DNA of 64,000 nucleotides. Source: Sphingomonas_Q fennica_A (GTDB lineage Bacteria; Pseudomonadota; Alphaproteobacteria; Sphingomonadales; Sphingomonadaceae). The notes under the pieces were generated by a model. The model did not search any database. It saw only the letters and a program-made list of their open reading frames with translations, and was not told the origin of the DNA. The translations under genes were made by a program, and so were the position numbers. Numbering within the stretch: the first letter of the stretch is position 1; the number at the start of each line of letters is the position of its first letter. Below, in pieces: positions 42,733 through 51,693 of the stretch. The DNA lies in the NCBI GenBank assembly GCA_036946415.1, contig JAQIJD010000010.1:1-64000 (forward strand), read 5' to 3'.

Positions 42733-44049
42733 ATGTTCGGCTGGTATCGCGAGGCGGACGGCAAGACCCGGCGCGTGTTTTGGACGTGCGGCGCCGGCTG
42801 GGCGATGGATACGGCCGACGGGCTGGTCTACCAATATCTGATCCCGGTGCTGATGGCGGCCTTCGGCATGACGCTGGGGCAGGCGGGCGCGATCGCCAGC
42901 GCCAATTACGTCGCCGCGGCGCTCGGGGGGTGGCTGGGCGGCTGGGCGAGCGACCGCTTCGGCCGGGCGCGCGTGTTGCAGATCACGATCCTGTGGTTCT
43001 CGGTCTTCTCCTTCCTGTCGGGCTTCGCCAACAGCTACGAGCAGTTGCTGGCCGCGCGCGTGCTGCAAGGCATCGGCTTCGGCGCGGAATGGGCGGTGGG
43101 CGCGGTGCTGCTGGGCGAGATGATCGCGCCGCAGCACCGCGGCAAGGCGCTGGGCACGGTCCATGCCGGCGCGGCGATCGGCTCGGCGATCGCGGCGCTG
43201 CTGGCGGGGCCGTTCGCGGCGGCGCTGCCGGCGGACATCGGCTGGCGCGCGGTGTTCTGGATCGGCCTGCTGCCGGCCGGGCTGATCTTCTTCGTGCGCC
43301 GCGGGTCGGACGATCCGGCGATCTACCGTGCCGCCGCCGCACATGCCGCCAGGACCGGGCGGCACGCGACGATGGCCAGCATCTTCCGCCCGCGCATCGC
43401 CTTCACCACCGCCATGGCGTCTCTCCTGTCGCTGGGGGCGCAGGGGGCGGCCTTTGCGGTCAGCAACTATCTCACCACCTTCCTCAGCGTCGAACGCGGG
43501 CTCAGCGTATCGATGGCGGGGCTGTGCGTGATGGTGAACAGCGCCGGCGGCTTCTTCGGCTTCCTCAGCAACGCCTATGTGTCGGACAGGGTGGGGCGGC
43601 GCACGGTGTTCCGCCTGTTCGCGGCCGGCTTCATCGTCACTTCGTCGATCTACCTGTTCGCGCCGCTCGGCAATGCGGTGGCGCTGCTGATCCCGATCGG
43701 CTTCGTCTACGGCTTCTTCCAGTTCGGCATCTACGCGTCGTTCGGCCCCTATTTCACCGAATTGTTCCCGACCGAGATGCGGGCGACCGGCCAGGCCTTC
43801 GCCTATAATTTCGGGCGCGGCTTCTCGGCGCTGTTCATCACCGGGGTCGCGGTGCTGGCGGCCAGCGTGCCGCTGAGCGCGGCGATGGCGATCTTCGGGC
43901 TGATCGGCATGGTCTGCGCGATCGCCGCGACCTTCGCGCTGCCCGAAACGGCCGGCCGCGCCCTGCACAGCCTGGCCGACGGGCAGGACGCCGATGCCGA
44001 CGCCGCCGTTCCATCCCCCACCCTGCACGAGGGCATCACCCATGTTTGA
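42733..44049 (+). CDS. MFS transporter, aromatic acid:H+ symporter-like
   Basis: A 438-residue, about 12-helix carrier. The signature GWLGGWASDRFGRARVLQIT (motif A) is near residue 65; QGIGFGAEWAVGAVLL near 115 and ELFPTEMRATGQAF near 350 are typical of sugar/aromatic-acid porters such as the AAHS family. ATG 42733 has a weak ribosome site. A short leader reading frame from ATG 42704, preceded by GAGGAG, ends at 42730, so translation may be coupled. It likely carries the substrate or product of the following SnoaL, cupin, aldolase and amidohydrolase genes, with which it overlaps. Confidence 0.92.
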   Translation: MFGWYREADGKTRRVFWTCGAGWAMDTADGLVYQYLIPVLMAAFGMTLGQAGAIASANYVAAALGGWLGGWASDRFGRARVLQITILWFSVFSFLSGFANSYEQLLAARVLQGIGFGAEWAVGAVLLGEMIAPQHRGKALGTVHAGAAIGSAIAALLAGPFAAALPADIGWRAVFWIGLLPAGLIFFVRRGSDDPAIYRAAAAHAARTGRHATMASIFRPRIAFTTAMASLLSLGAQGAAFAVSNYLTTFLSVERGLSVSMAGLCVMVNSAGGFFGFLSNAYVSDRVGRRTVFRLFAAGFIVTSSIYLFAPLGNAVALLIPIGFVYGFFQFGIYASFGPYFTELFPTEMRATGQAFAYNFGRGFSALFITGVAVLAASVPLSAAMAIFGLIGMVCAIAATFALPETAGRALHSLADGQDADADAAVPSPTLHEGITHV

Positions 44050-44488
44050 CCGGAAGGTGGCCGAACTGACGTTCGAGCTGCAACAGCAACTGGCCGATTA
44101 CTGGCACGAGATCGATACCAACGGCGGCCGCGACGCCGGCAGCTATTATACCGAAGACGGCGTCTTCCACGGCCAGATGGCGTCCTACGAGGGCAGGGCC
44201 AAGATCCAGCAATTCTACGATTGGCGGGTCGCGCAGGGGCCGCGGCTGGCGGTGCACAGCTTCACCAATTTCCGCGCCTGGTTCACGAGCGAGCAGACGG
44301 CGGAAAGCAGCTGCTACCTGTTCCTCTACGCCGCCAACGGCGAGAAGATCCTGCCCAGCCATGCGCCGATCACCATCTCGATGGCGACCGACAGATATGT
44401 CCGCGCCGGCGACCGCTGGCTGTGCACCTACCGCCGCTTCGAACATTGGTTCGAAGGCGACACGCCGATCACCAATCCCAAGCTCTGA
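44042..44488 (+). CDS. Single-domain SnoaL-like protein
   Basis: A 148-residue cytoplasmic NTF2-fold protein. The helix LQQQLADYWHEIDTNGGRDA and the strand GVFHGQMASYEGRAKIQQFY, with a following FEHWFEGDTPI, fit the SnoaL/ring-hydroxylating-dioxygenase-beta-like fold. Its ATG lies 8 bases inside the end of the MFS gene. Such small proteins isomerise, hydrate or dehydrate ring compounds. It is unlike the triple-domain exported protein upstream in lacking a leader. No catalytic residue can be assigned with confidence. Confidence 0.85.
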   Translation: MFDRKVAELTFELQQQLADYWHEIDTNGGRDAGSYYTEDGVFHGQMASYEGRAKIQQFYDWRVAQGPRLAVHSFTNFRAWFTSEQTAESSCYLFLYAANGEKILPSHAPITISMATDRYVRAGDRWLCTYRRFEHWFEGDTPITNPKL

Positions 44489-44500
44489 CAGCGAGGCCCC

Positions 44501-45427
44501 ATGTCCACCGACACGATGTATGCGGCCGGCGATCCGCGCGCCGGCCTCGCCACCGCCCGAGCGGCGCCGACCCCCGTCGCCGCGAGCGGCTTCGGCGCCT
44601 CGTCCTACGCGCTGTTCGGTGAGAGCGCGCCGCAGATCGACGATGCGACCGGGCGGACGTGGCTGGCGCGCGGCCAGAATTTCATCGTCGCCTATACGAT
44701 CGCGACGCCGGGCGCGGTGTTCGAGCGGACGGGCCAGCCGGACGAATATGTCCTCCTGATCGAAGCGCCGGAACCGTCCGCGACGGTGGAGGCCGGCGGC
44801 GAGCGCGTCGACGTCGGCGGCGCGCATATCGCCTTCGTGCCGCCGGGCGACAGCCGCATCACGGTGCCGCAGGGCGGGGAGATCGTGCGCCTGTTCACCA
44901 CCGCCTCGGCCGATCTGGCCGCACTCTGCTCGAACGCCGCGACCTATGCCGATCCCGCGCCCTTCATCCCGCCGCTCGAACGCTGGCCGACCCCGCCGGA
45001 CGGCTTTCGGATCCGCGCCTACGATCTCGACGTGCCCGCCGAGGAGGGGCGCTTCGGCCGCATCTGGCGCTGCACGACCTTCATGGTCAACGTGTTCGAG
45101 CCTGCGGCCCCACGCGATCCCGACAAGCTCTCGCCGCACCACCATGACGATTTCGAGCAATGCTCGCTCGCGATGGGCGGCAGCTTCGTCCACCACCTGC
45201 GCTGGCCGTGGACGGCGCGGCTGGCCGACTGGCGGGATGACGAGCATGTCACCTGCCCGGCGCCGTCGATCGCGGTGATCCCGCCGCGCTCGATCCACAC
45301 CTCAGCCTCGATCGCGCCCGAGAACAATCTGCTGGTCGACATCTTCTCGCCGCCGCGGCGCGACTTTTCGGACATGCCCGGCTGGGTGTTGAACGCCGCG
45401 GACTATCCCGCCCCGCCGGCGGCATGA
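44501..45427 (+). CDS. Bicupin protein, C-terminal metal site only
   Basis: A 308-residue protein with two cupin-like halves. The N-terminal half (about 55-150) has the beta pattern FVPPGDSRITVPQGGEIVRLF but lacks cupin histidines. The C-terminal half (about 195-290) has a metal site: LSPHHHDDFEQ, with HxH and Glu, and a distal His in IPPRSIHTSA. The asymmetry suggests one catalytic and one structural cupin. Candidates include a ring-cleaving dioxygenase or a sugar-acid/keto-acid isomerase. The next gene starts inside its stop codon. Confidence 0.75.
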   Translation: MSTDTMYAAGDPRAGLATARAAPTPVAASGFGASSYALFGESAPQIDDATGRTWLARGQNFIVAYTIATPGAVFERTGQPDEYVLLIEAPEPSATVEAGGERVDVGGAHIAFVPPGDSRITVPQGGEIVRLFTTASADLAALCSNAATYADPAPFIPPLERWPTPPDGFRIRAYDLDVPAEEGRFGRIWRCTTFMVNVFEPAAPRDPDKLSPHHHDDFEQCSLAMGGSFVHHLRWPWTARLADWRDDEHVTCPAPSIAVIPPRSIHTSASIAPENNLLVDIFSPPRRDFSDMPGWVLNAADYPAPPAA

Positions 45428-46200
45428 GCCACGCGGCGCTCCAGCGGCGGTTCCGCGGCCGGCTGTCGGCCGGCGAAAGCCTGCTCGGCACCTTCCTGAA
45501 GACGCCGACCGCACATGCGACGGAGATACTGAGCGGGGCGGGCTTCGACTTCGTCGTGATCGATGCCGAACATGCGCCCTTCTCGCGCAGTGAGATCGAT
45601 CTGATGATGCTGGCGGCGCGGGCCGGCGGCCTGCCCGCGATCGTCCGCGTCGCCTCGGCCGCCCCGGCCGATCTGCTCAACGCGCTCGATTGCGGCGCGG
45701 CGGGAGTGCTGGTGCCGCATGTCGACAGCGCGGAGACGCTGCGCGGCATCGTCGCCCATTGCCGCTATCGGGGCGGCCTGCGCGGCTTTTCCAATTCGCC
45801 GCGGGCCGGCGACTATGGTGCGCTGAATTTCGCCGATCATATCGCCAACGCGGACGCCGCGACCGCGATCGTGGCGATGATCGAGGATCCCGAGGCGATC
45901 GAGCGGCTGGATGCGATCTTCGCGGTCGAAGGGCTGACGGCCGCCTTCATCGGCCGCGGCGACCTGTCCGCCCGCCTCGGCGCAACGCATGTCGGCGATC
46001 CGGCGGTCGCGATGCTGGTCGAACGGATCGCCGCGGCGGCCGGGGCGCACGGCGTGCCGCTGATCGCGCATGTCGGGGCGGGGGACGATCCGGATATCGC
46101 CCGGCTCCGCGGTCTGGGGGTCGGCGCGTTCCTCGTCGCCTCCGATCAGGGCCTGTTGCGGCAAGGGGCGCTCGCCGCCCGCCGTGCCTTCGATGCCTGA
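45424..46200 (+). CDS. HpcH/HpaI family class II aldolase
   Basis: A 258-residue metal-dependent aldolase acting on 4-hydroxy-2-oxo acids, releasing pyruvate (or oxaloacetate) and an aldehyde. Signatures: LLGTFLKTPTAHATEIL near residue 20, FVVIDAEHAPFSRSEID near 40 with the active-site His and acidic residues, AAGVLVPHVDSA near 95 and MIEDPEAIERLDAI near 150, where E and D hold the divalent metal. The start overlaps the cupin stop as ATGA. It is the clearest carbon-carbon-cleaving terminal step in this operon. Confidence 0.93.
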   Translation: MSHAALQRRFRGRLSAGESLLGTFLKTPTAHATEILSGAGFDFVVIDAEHAPFSRSEIDLMMLAARAGGLPAIVRVASAAPADLLNALDCGAAGVLVPHVDSAETLRGIVAHCRYRGGLRGFSNSPRAGDYGALNFADHIANADAATAIVAMIEDPEAIERLDAIFAVEGLTAAFIGRGDLSARLGATHVGDPAVAMLVERIAAAAGAHGVPLIAHVGAGDDPDIARLRGLGVGAFLVASDQGLLRQGALAARRAFDA

Positions 46201-46209
46201 GGTTTGCCC

Positions 46210-47148
46210 ATGACGATCCCGCTGTTCGATACCCACGCGCATCTGATCGCCGACGATTGGAATCGCTATCCGGCCCGCCCGTTCACGCCCGACCTGCCGG
46301 TGCCCGACCGGCCGGGCTACAGCGTGACGGGCGATGCGCTGATCGCGATGATGGACGCCGAGAACGTCGCCGCCGCCTGCCTCGTCCAGCGCGGCCACGT
46401 CTACGGCTATCACAACGATTATATCGTCGAATGCGCGCGCGCCCGGCCCGATCGGTTGCAGGCGGTGGTGATCCTCGATGCGCAGGATCCCGCGACGGCG
46501 GGGCGATACCGCCGGATGGTGGCGGGGGGCGGCGTCTGCGGCCTCCGTCTGGCGCAGACGCGGCCGTGGATATTGGACACCGCCTGGATGAGTTCGCCCG
46601 CCGCGATGGGGCTGTGGGAGGCGTGCGCCGATCTGGGCACGCCGATGACGCTGATCATGTTCATGAACCAGCTGCCCTACAATCTGCCGCTGCTGAAGAT
46701 CATCGCCCGCCGCTTCCCCGATCTGCCGATCCTGCTCGACCATGCGGCGATGCCGTTCGGGATGACGCAATATGAGGTGGCGCTGGCCGAAGCCGCGGGC
46801 GAGGCCGTGGTGATGCCGCCGCCGCCGCATTTCGGGATCGACCGGACGATCGAGATGCTGGCGGACGAGCCCAACGTCCATTTCAAGATCACCGAGATCA
46901 ACATGGAACGGCTGCATGCCGCCGGGGTGCGACCGGCGCATATCGTGCGCCGGCTGGTCGACGGTTTCGGCCCCGATCGGCTGATGTGGGGATCGGACAT
47001 CGGCCAGAGCATGAAGTGGAGCTATGCCGAGAAGACCGCGATGGCGCGCGCCGCGGCCGACTGGCTGACCGGGGCGGAGCGGCTGGCCTTCCTCCACGAC
47101 AATGCCGCCCGCGTCTATGGGCGGCCCGCCTACCAGGCCGCTTCGTAG
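46210..47148 (+). CDS. Amidohydrolase_2 family enzyme
   Basis: A 312-residue TIM-barrel hydrolase or decarboxylase. It starts MTIPLFDTHAHLIADDWNRY, with the metal HAH near residue 9; LPILLDHAAMPFG near 175 and LMWGSDIGQSMKW near 258 provide further conserved His/Asp positions. VVMPPPPHFGID is unusual. ATG 46210 is preceded by GAGG. It is the last gene of the operon that starts at 42733, and its 3' end overlaps by 19 bases the end of the convergent alcohol dehydrogenase gene. Confidence 0.88.
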   Translation: MTIPLFDTHAHLIADDWNRYPARPFTPDLPVPDRPGYSVTGDALIAMMDAENVAAACLVQRGHVYGYHNDYIVECARARPDRLQAVVILDAQDPATAGRYRRMVAGGGVCGLRLAQTRPWILDTAWMSSPAAMGLWEACADLGTPMTLIMFMNQLPYNLPLLKIIARRFPDLPILLDHAAMPFGMTQYEVALAEAAGEAVVMPPPPHFGIDRTIEMLADEPNVHFKITEINMERLHAAGVRPAHIVRRLVDGFGPDRLMWGSDIGQSMKWSYAEKTAMARAAADWLTGAERLAFLHDNAARVYGRPAYQAAS

Positions 47149-48290
47149 ATCGCGCGCGTATCCGCCTCCGTCAGCGGGCGGGGGTTGCGTTCCAGCAGGC
47201 GGGTCACGGTCATCGCCGCCGCCGCCATGTGCGGGATCGCCTCCCGCGCGATGCCGAAGTCGGACAGGCGGCGCTTGATGCCGCAGGCATCGGCCAGCGC
47301 GATCACCCGTTCCACCCCCGCCGCCGCATCGGCCGCCGCGTCGCCGGTCGGCGGCACGCCCAACGCATGCGCGATGGCGGCATAGCGCGCCGGATCGCCG
47401 GCGATGTTGAAGCGCAGCACATGCGGCAGCAGCAGCGCGTTGGCGACGCCGTGGGCGATGTGGAACTCGCCACCCAGCGGGTAGGCGAGCGCGTGGACGG
47501 CGGCGGTGTTGACCGGGCCGAGGCACATGCCGCCGTAGAGGCTTGCCCGCATCATCCCGCCGCGCGCCTCCAGATCGGTGCCGTCGCGGCAGGCGCGTTC
47601 GAGATGGCGGGCGACCAGCGCGATCCCGGCCAGCGCCTGCACGTCGACGATCGGGTGCGCGAAGCGGTTGGCATAGGCCTCGATACAATGCGTCAGCGCA
47701 TCGAGGCCGGTCGCCGCGGTGACGGCCGCGGGCATCGATACCGTCAGCGCCGGATCGAGATAGGCGGCATCGGGCACCAGATGATCGCTGACGACGCCCT
47801 TCTTCAGCGCCTCGTCCTCGTCGCCGAGGATCGCGATCGGCGTCACCTCGCTGCCCGTGCCGGCGGTGGTGGGCACGCAGCCGACCCACAGGCTGCGGCC
47901 GGACAGCAGCCCCACGCCGATCACGTCGCGCACCTGCTGCCGCCCGTCGAGCAAGGCGGCGACGAGCTTGGCGACGTCCATCGCGCTGCCGCCGCCCAGG
48001 CCGAGGATGGCATCCGGCGCGACGGCACGCGCCGCCGCCATCGCGGCATCGAACGCCTCGAAGGTCGGTTCGCCGACGATATCGTGCCAGATCGTCACCC
48101 GCACGCCTGCCGCTTCCAGCTGCCGCACCAGCGGATCGCACAGGAAGAGGGTGGGACCGGTCGTGACCAGGAAGAGCGAGCGCGTGCCGCGGGCGATCAG
48201 ATCGTCGCCCGAGCGGGCGAGCGCGCCCGGCCCGAAATGCAGCTGCCCGACGTTCCGGATCGTCAGCAGCGTCTGTTCCATCGTCGGCAT
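47130..48290 (-). CDS. Iron-containing alcohol dehydrogenase (maleylacetate reductase/ADH family)
   Basis: A 386-residue group III dehydrogenase. The nucleotide-binding GLGGGSAMDVAKLVAALL is near residue 98, and PTTAGTGSEVTPIAI near 140. The metal ligands are Asp in YLDPALT region, and histidines in DALTHCIEAY, LAYPLGGEFHIAHGVANA near 270 and the following LLLPHVLRF. It would interconvert an alcohol or aldehyde, or reduce maleylacetate-type ketoacids. It is transcribed toward the amidohydrolase and divergently from the GntR gene at 48469, its probable regulator. Confidence 0.93.
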   Translation of the reverse strand: MPTMEQTLLTIRNVGQLHFGPGALARSGDDLIARGTRSLFLVTTGPTLFLCDPLVRQLEAAGVRVTIWHDIVGEPTFEAFDAAMAAARAVAPDAILGLGGGSAMDVAKLVAALLDGRQQVRDVIGVGLLSGRSLWVGCVPTTAGTGSEVTPIAILGDEDEALKKGVVSDHLVPDAAYLDPALTVSMPAAVTAATGLDALTHCIEAYANRFAHPIVDVQALAGIALVARHLERACRDGTDLEARGGMMRASLYGGMCLGPVNTAAVHALAYPLGGEFHIAHGVANALLLPHVLRFNIAGDPARYAAIAHALGVPPTGDAAADAAAGVERVIALADACGIKRRLSDFGIAREAIPHMAAAAMTVTRLLERNPRPLTEADTRAIYEAAW

Positions 48291-48343
48291 GGGGCCCCTC
48301 TTTGCTTGGCGACCGCCGGGTTAAGGGGGGCGGGCCCGGGCCG

Positions 48344-48355
48344 CTTGCTCGCAAG
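48344..48355. promoter_or_regulatory. Perfect inverted repeat CTTGCTCGCAAG
   Basis: A 12-base dyad (CTTGC-TC-GCAAG) sits in the 178-base gap between the divergent alcohol dehydrogenase and GntR genes. Short dyads of this size are typical FCD-type GntR operators, but no second copy was seen to support it. Confidence 0.35.
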
Positions 48356-48468
48356 GGCATGGGGAGTTGCTGGCGAGCGGGCGCCCGGAGTGATAATTCG
48401 GCGATCGGACAGGCAGATGGACGACAGGCGTGGTGGCTCGATCCCAGGGGGAAAGCGGCGGCGGGCGG

Positions 48469-49110
48469 ATGAAGCGTCCGCCCGGCTATGTCGACGAGAT
48501 CATCGCCATCATCCGCAGCGACATCATGTCGCTGAAGATCCCGCCCGACACGCGTATCTCGATCGACAGTCTGGCGCGCGAACTGGGCGTCTCGCAGACG
48601 CCGGTCCGCGAGGCGCTGAGCATGCTGGAAGGCACCGGCCTCGTCACGAAGCGGCATTTCATCGGCTATTGCTCCGCCCCGCAGCTGAGCCGCGACGAGC
48701 TGGACGAACTCTACGAGGTGCGGCTGCTGATCGAGCCGTACGCCGCCCGGCGAGCTGCCGAACGGATCACGGACGGCCAGATGGCCGCGATCACCGCGCT
48801 GATCGCAGCGATGGATCCGGGCGAGACGCGGCGGTCCTACGATCAGTTCGCCGATCAGGATGCCGAGCTGCACGACCTCATCGCCATCGCGAGCGGCAAC
48901 GCCCTGATTCGCGAGACGATGGCGCGGCTGCACGCGCACCTCCACATCTTTCGCCTGCGCTACCATAGCGAGGTCGCGACCGAAGCGGTGGCGGAACATG
49001 CGACGCTTCATGCGGCGCTGCTGGCCCGCGATCCGGCCGCTGCCGAACAGGCGATGCGCGCGCATCTGACCCGCTCCTACGACCGCATCGAGCCCTATAC
49101 GGCCGGCTAG
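48469..49110 (+). CDS. GntR family (FCD domain) transcriptional regulator
   Basis: A 213-residue regulator. The winged helix spans residues 8-70, with ISIDSLARELGVSQTPVREA and LSMLEGTGLVTKR. The FCD domain has LYEVRLLIEPYAARRAAERI, then DQDAELHDLIAIASGNALI and ending HLTRSYDRIEPY. GTG 48430 is an alternative start adding 13 residues. Unlike the GntR at 6767 it has the canonical QTPVREAL recognition helix. It probably governs the divergent dehydrogenase and possibly the catabolic genes upstream. Confidence 0.92.
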   Translation: MKRPPGYVDEIIAIIRSDIMSLKIPPDTRISIDSLARELGVSQTPVREALSMLEGTGLVTKRHFIGYCSAPQLSRDELDELYEVRLLIEPYAARRAAERITDGQMAAITALIAAMDPGETRRSYDQFADQDAELHDLIAIASGNALIRETMARLHAHLHIFRLRYHSEVATEAVAEHATLHAALLARDPAAAEQAMRAHLTRSYDRIEPYTAG

Positions 49111-49216
49111 TCGATCCGAAAAATCCAGCGCCGCAAGGTCTTTACCTAAATCCTATATGATATATGGTGCGCGGAACGGGTAGGCCGGAAGGCGTGCCGC
49201 ATGTCGGAGGGGTCGG

Positions 49217-50215
49217 ATGGACGAGCGAAAGGCGGAAACGCCGTCGGTTGGTCTCGCAGCGTGGAACGCGCACTTTTCGGGCCTGTGCGGAGCGGCGACC
49301 TTCATGCCGGTCGATCCCGCCGGTTTCCGGCCGACCCTCGCCAGCCATGCCATCGGCGCGCTGCATCTCGCCCGACTGGCGTGCCAGCGGGCCACGATCG
49401 CCCGCGCCGCCCCGCGGGGGCATCCGCGCGGGCGGCGCTACGACCTCCTCGTCCTGCGTTCGGGGCGGGCGACGCTCGATCATTTCGGGCGGACCGCATC
49501 GCTCGGCCCCGGCGACAGCGTGCTGTGCGACGGCAACGCCCCGCTCGGCCTCGTGATCGAGGCGGAGGCCGAGCTGATGATCCTCCAGGCCCCGGCCGCG
49601 CTGCTGAACGATCACCTGCCGTCGCCCGAGCATCATTGCGGCCGCGTCGTGGCGGCCGCGGCGGGCCTTGCCGCCCCGGCGGCGGCCGTGATGGCAAGCC
49701 TTGCCGAGCGGATGGCGGGCGGCGGCGGCCTGCCGATGGCGGACCGCGTCGCCCGCCATCTGCTCGACATGATCGCCACCTCCTACGCGATGGCCTTCGA
49801 TCCGATCGCGGCCGGGTCGTCGATCGTCAGCAGCCGCTTCGCCGCGATCAAGCTCTTCATCGAACAGCATCTGCGCGATCCCGATTTCGGTTCCTGCGCG
49901 GTAGCGGAGCGGCTGAAGCTTTCGCCGCGCTACGTCCGCACCATCTTCGCCGCCAACGACGAGACGGTTTCGGGCTACATCCTCCGCCGCCGGCTGGAGG
50001 AATGCGCACGCCAGATCGCCGATCCGCACTGGCGCGGCCATTCGATCACCGAGATCGCGTTCGGCTGGGGCTTCAACAGCGCGCCGCATTTCACGCGCAG
50101 CTTCCGCGACCAGTTCGGCACCGCGCCGCGCGACTATCGACGCGATCATCAGACGCACGGGCCGCCCCGCGCCCCGGAACGGCGCGTGACGGCGCAGGCG
50201 GAACATTGGGCATGA
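49217..50215 (+). CDS. AraC family transcriptional regulator
   Basis: A 332-residue activator. The N-terminal 190 residues are an AraC-binding-like cupin sensor (LLVLRSGRATLDHFGRTASL with GPGDSVLCDGN). The C-terminal 100 residues contain two helix-turn-helices: FGSCAVAERLKLSPRYVRTI and SITEIAFGWGFNSAPHFTRS, ending GTAPRDYRR. GGAGGGG precedes the ATG. Its stop overlaps the start of the aldehyde dehydrogenase gene (ATGA), an uncommon regulator-enzyme coupling. The regulator at 56918 is very similar in the DNA-binding domain. Confidence 0.92.
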   Translation: MDERKAETPSVGLAAWNAHFSGLCGAATFMPVDPAGFRPTLASHAIGALHLARLACQRATIARAAPRGHPRGRRYDLLVLRSGRATLDHFGRTASLGPGDSVLCDGNAPLGLVIEAEAELMILQAPAALLNDHLPSPEHHCGRVVAAAAGLAAPAAAVMASLAERMAGGGGLPMADRVARHLLDMIATSYAMAFDPIAAGSSIVSSRFAAIKLFIEQHLRDPDFGSCAVAERLKLSPRYVRTIFAANDETVSGYILRRRLEECARQIADPHWRGHSITEIAFGWGFNSAPHFTRSFRDQFGTAPRDYRRDHQTHGPPRAPERRVTAQAEHWA

Positions 50216-51678
50216 CGGACGGGATGGCGATGGAAAGACTGGGCGACCTTGCCGGATCGGCGCTGCTGCGCGACCGCGCTTACGTGAACGGCGCGTGGGT
50301 AGGGGGCGACCCCGCCGACGTGACCGATCCCTTCACGGGCGAGGCGATCGGCCGGGTTCCGCTGCTCGACGCATCCGCCGTGCAGGCGGCGATCGAGGGG
50401 GCGGAAGCCGCCTTCCCCGCCTGGTCGCGCCGCCCCAATCGCGAACGCGGCGCATTGCTGCGCGGCTGGCTGGCGCTGATCGAGCGTGACCGCGAACGGC
50501 TCGCCCGCCTCATCACGTTAGAGAACGGCAAGCCGTTGCGCGAGGCGCGCGGCGAGATCGCCTATGGTGCCGGCTTCATCGAATATTATGCCGAGGAAGC
50601 CCGCCGCATCCAGGGCGAGGTGATCCCAGCCGACGTGGCCGGCCGCCGATTGACCGCGGAGCGCGAGCCGATCGGCGTATGCTTCGCGATCACGCCCTGG
50701 AACTTCCCGATGGCGATGCTGGCGCGCAAGATCGCGCCGGCGCTGGCCGCCGGCTGCACGATCGTGTGCAAGCCGGCGATGCAGACGCCGCTCAGCGCGC
50801 TGGCCCTCGCCGCACTGGCGGAGGAGGCGGGCATTCCGCCCGGCGTGCTCAATGTCGTGACGGGGGAGGCGGCGATGATCGGCGGCCTCGCCACGCGCTC
50901 GCCGGTCGTCCGCAAGATCAGCTTCACCGGGTCGACCGGGGTAGGGGCATTGCTGATGCAGCAGTCGGCCCCCACCATCAAGCGGCTCTCGCTGGAACTG
51001 GGCGGCAACGCCCCGCTCCTCGTGTTCGACGATGCCGATCCGGATGTCGCGATCGAGACGGCGATGGTCGCCAAGTTCCGCAACGGCGGGCAGAGCTGCA
51101 TCGCCGCCAACCGCATTTACGTGCAACGCGGCATCCTGCCGGCCTTCACCGCTGCCTTGCGCGAGCGCATCGCCGGGCTGACGCTGGGCGACGGGCTGGA
51201 CGAGGCGACCGACCAGGGTCCGCTGATCGACGCGCGCGCCACCGCCAAGGTGGACGAGCATATCGGCGATGCCGTGCGCGGCGGCGGGCAGCTTCTGGTC
51301 GGCGGCGCCAGCACGGCACCGCGGATGGCGGCGCCCACGCTCGTCGCGAACGTGGCGCGCGACGCGCTGATGACGCGGGAGGAGACGTTCGGGCCGCTGG
51401 CGGCCCTGATCGCCTTCGACAGCTATGACGAGGGCATCGCGATGGCGAACGACACGCCGTTCGGTCTGGCGGCCTACGTCTGCTCGCGCGATCCGCAGCG
51501 GATCGCGCGCGCGACGCGGGACGTGGAAAGCGGCATGGTCGGCATCAACACCGGCCTCATCTCCACGGCGTCGGCCCCGTTCGGCGGGGTCAAGCAATCC
51601 GGGCTGGGCCGCGAAGGCTCGCACCACGGCATCGCCGAATATCTGAACCTCAAATACGTCTGCCACGCAGGCCTGTAA
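50212..51678 (+). CDS. NAD(P)-dependent aldehyde dehydrogenase (succinate-semialdehyde dehydrogenase-like)
   Basis: A 488-residue ALDH. Key parts: GVCFAITPWNFPMAMLARKI near residue 160, catalytic Glu in LELGGNAPLLVFDDADPD near 262, nucleophilic Cys in NGGQSCIAANRIYVQRG near 295, and the closing APFGGVKQSGLGREGS. It closely resembles the enzyme at 9642-11102, sharing long identical blocks around these motifs, so the two are paralogues. The start overlaps the AraC stop, and the intact BKACE gene follows after 15 bases, giving an AraC-ALDH-BKACE operon. Confidence 0.93.
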   Translation: MTDGMAMERLGDLAGSALLRDRAYVNGAWVGGDPADVTDPFTGEAIGRVPLLDASAVQAAIEGAEAAFPAWSRRPNRERGALLRGWLALIERDRERLARLITLENGKPLREARGEIAYGAGFIEYYAEEARRIQGEVIPADVAGRRLTAEREPIGVCFAITPWNFPMAMLARKIAPALAAGCTIVCKPAMQTPLSALALAALAEEAGIPPGVLNVVTGEAAMIGGLATRSPVVRKISFTGSTGVGALLMQQSAPTIKRLSLELGGNAPLLVFDDADPDVAIETAMVAKFRNGGQSCIAANRIYVQRGILPAFTAALRERIAGLTLGDGLDEATDQGPLIDARATAKVDEHIGDAVRGGGQLLVGGASTAPRMAAPTLVANVARDALMTREETFGPLAALIAFDSYDEGIAMANDTPFGLAAYVCSRDPQRIARATRDVESGMVGINTGLISTASAPFGGVKQSGLGREGSHHGIAEYLNLKYVCHAGL

Positions 51679-51693
51679 GCCGGAGCGAACCTC

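Noticed and set aside
49201..50211. Possible fusion of a regulator-region frame to the aldehyde dehydrogenase (one open frame from 49201)
   Set aside because: The first 337 codons are an out-of-frame shadow of the AraC gene. The dehydrogenase starts at 50212 with the AraC stop overlapping its ATG.
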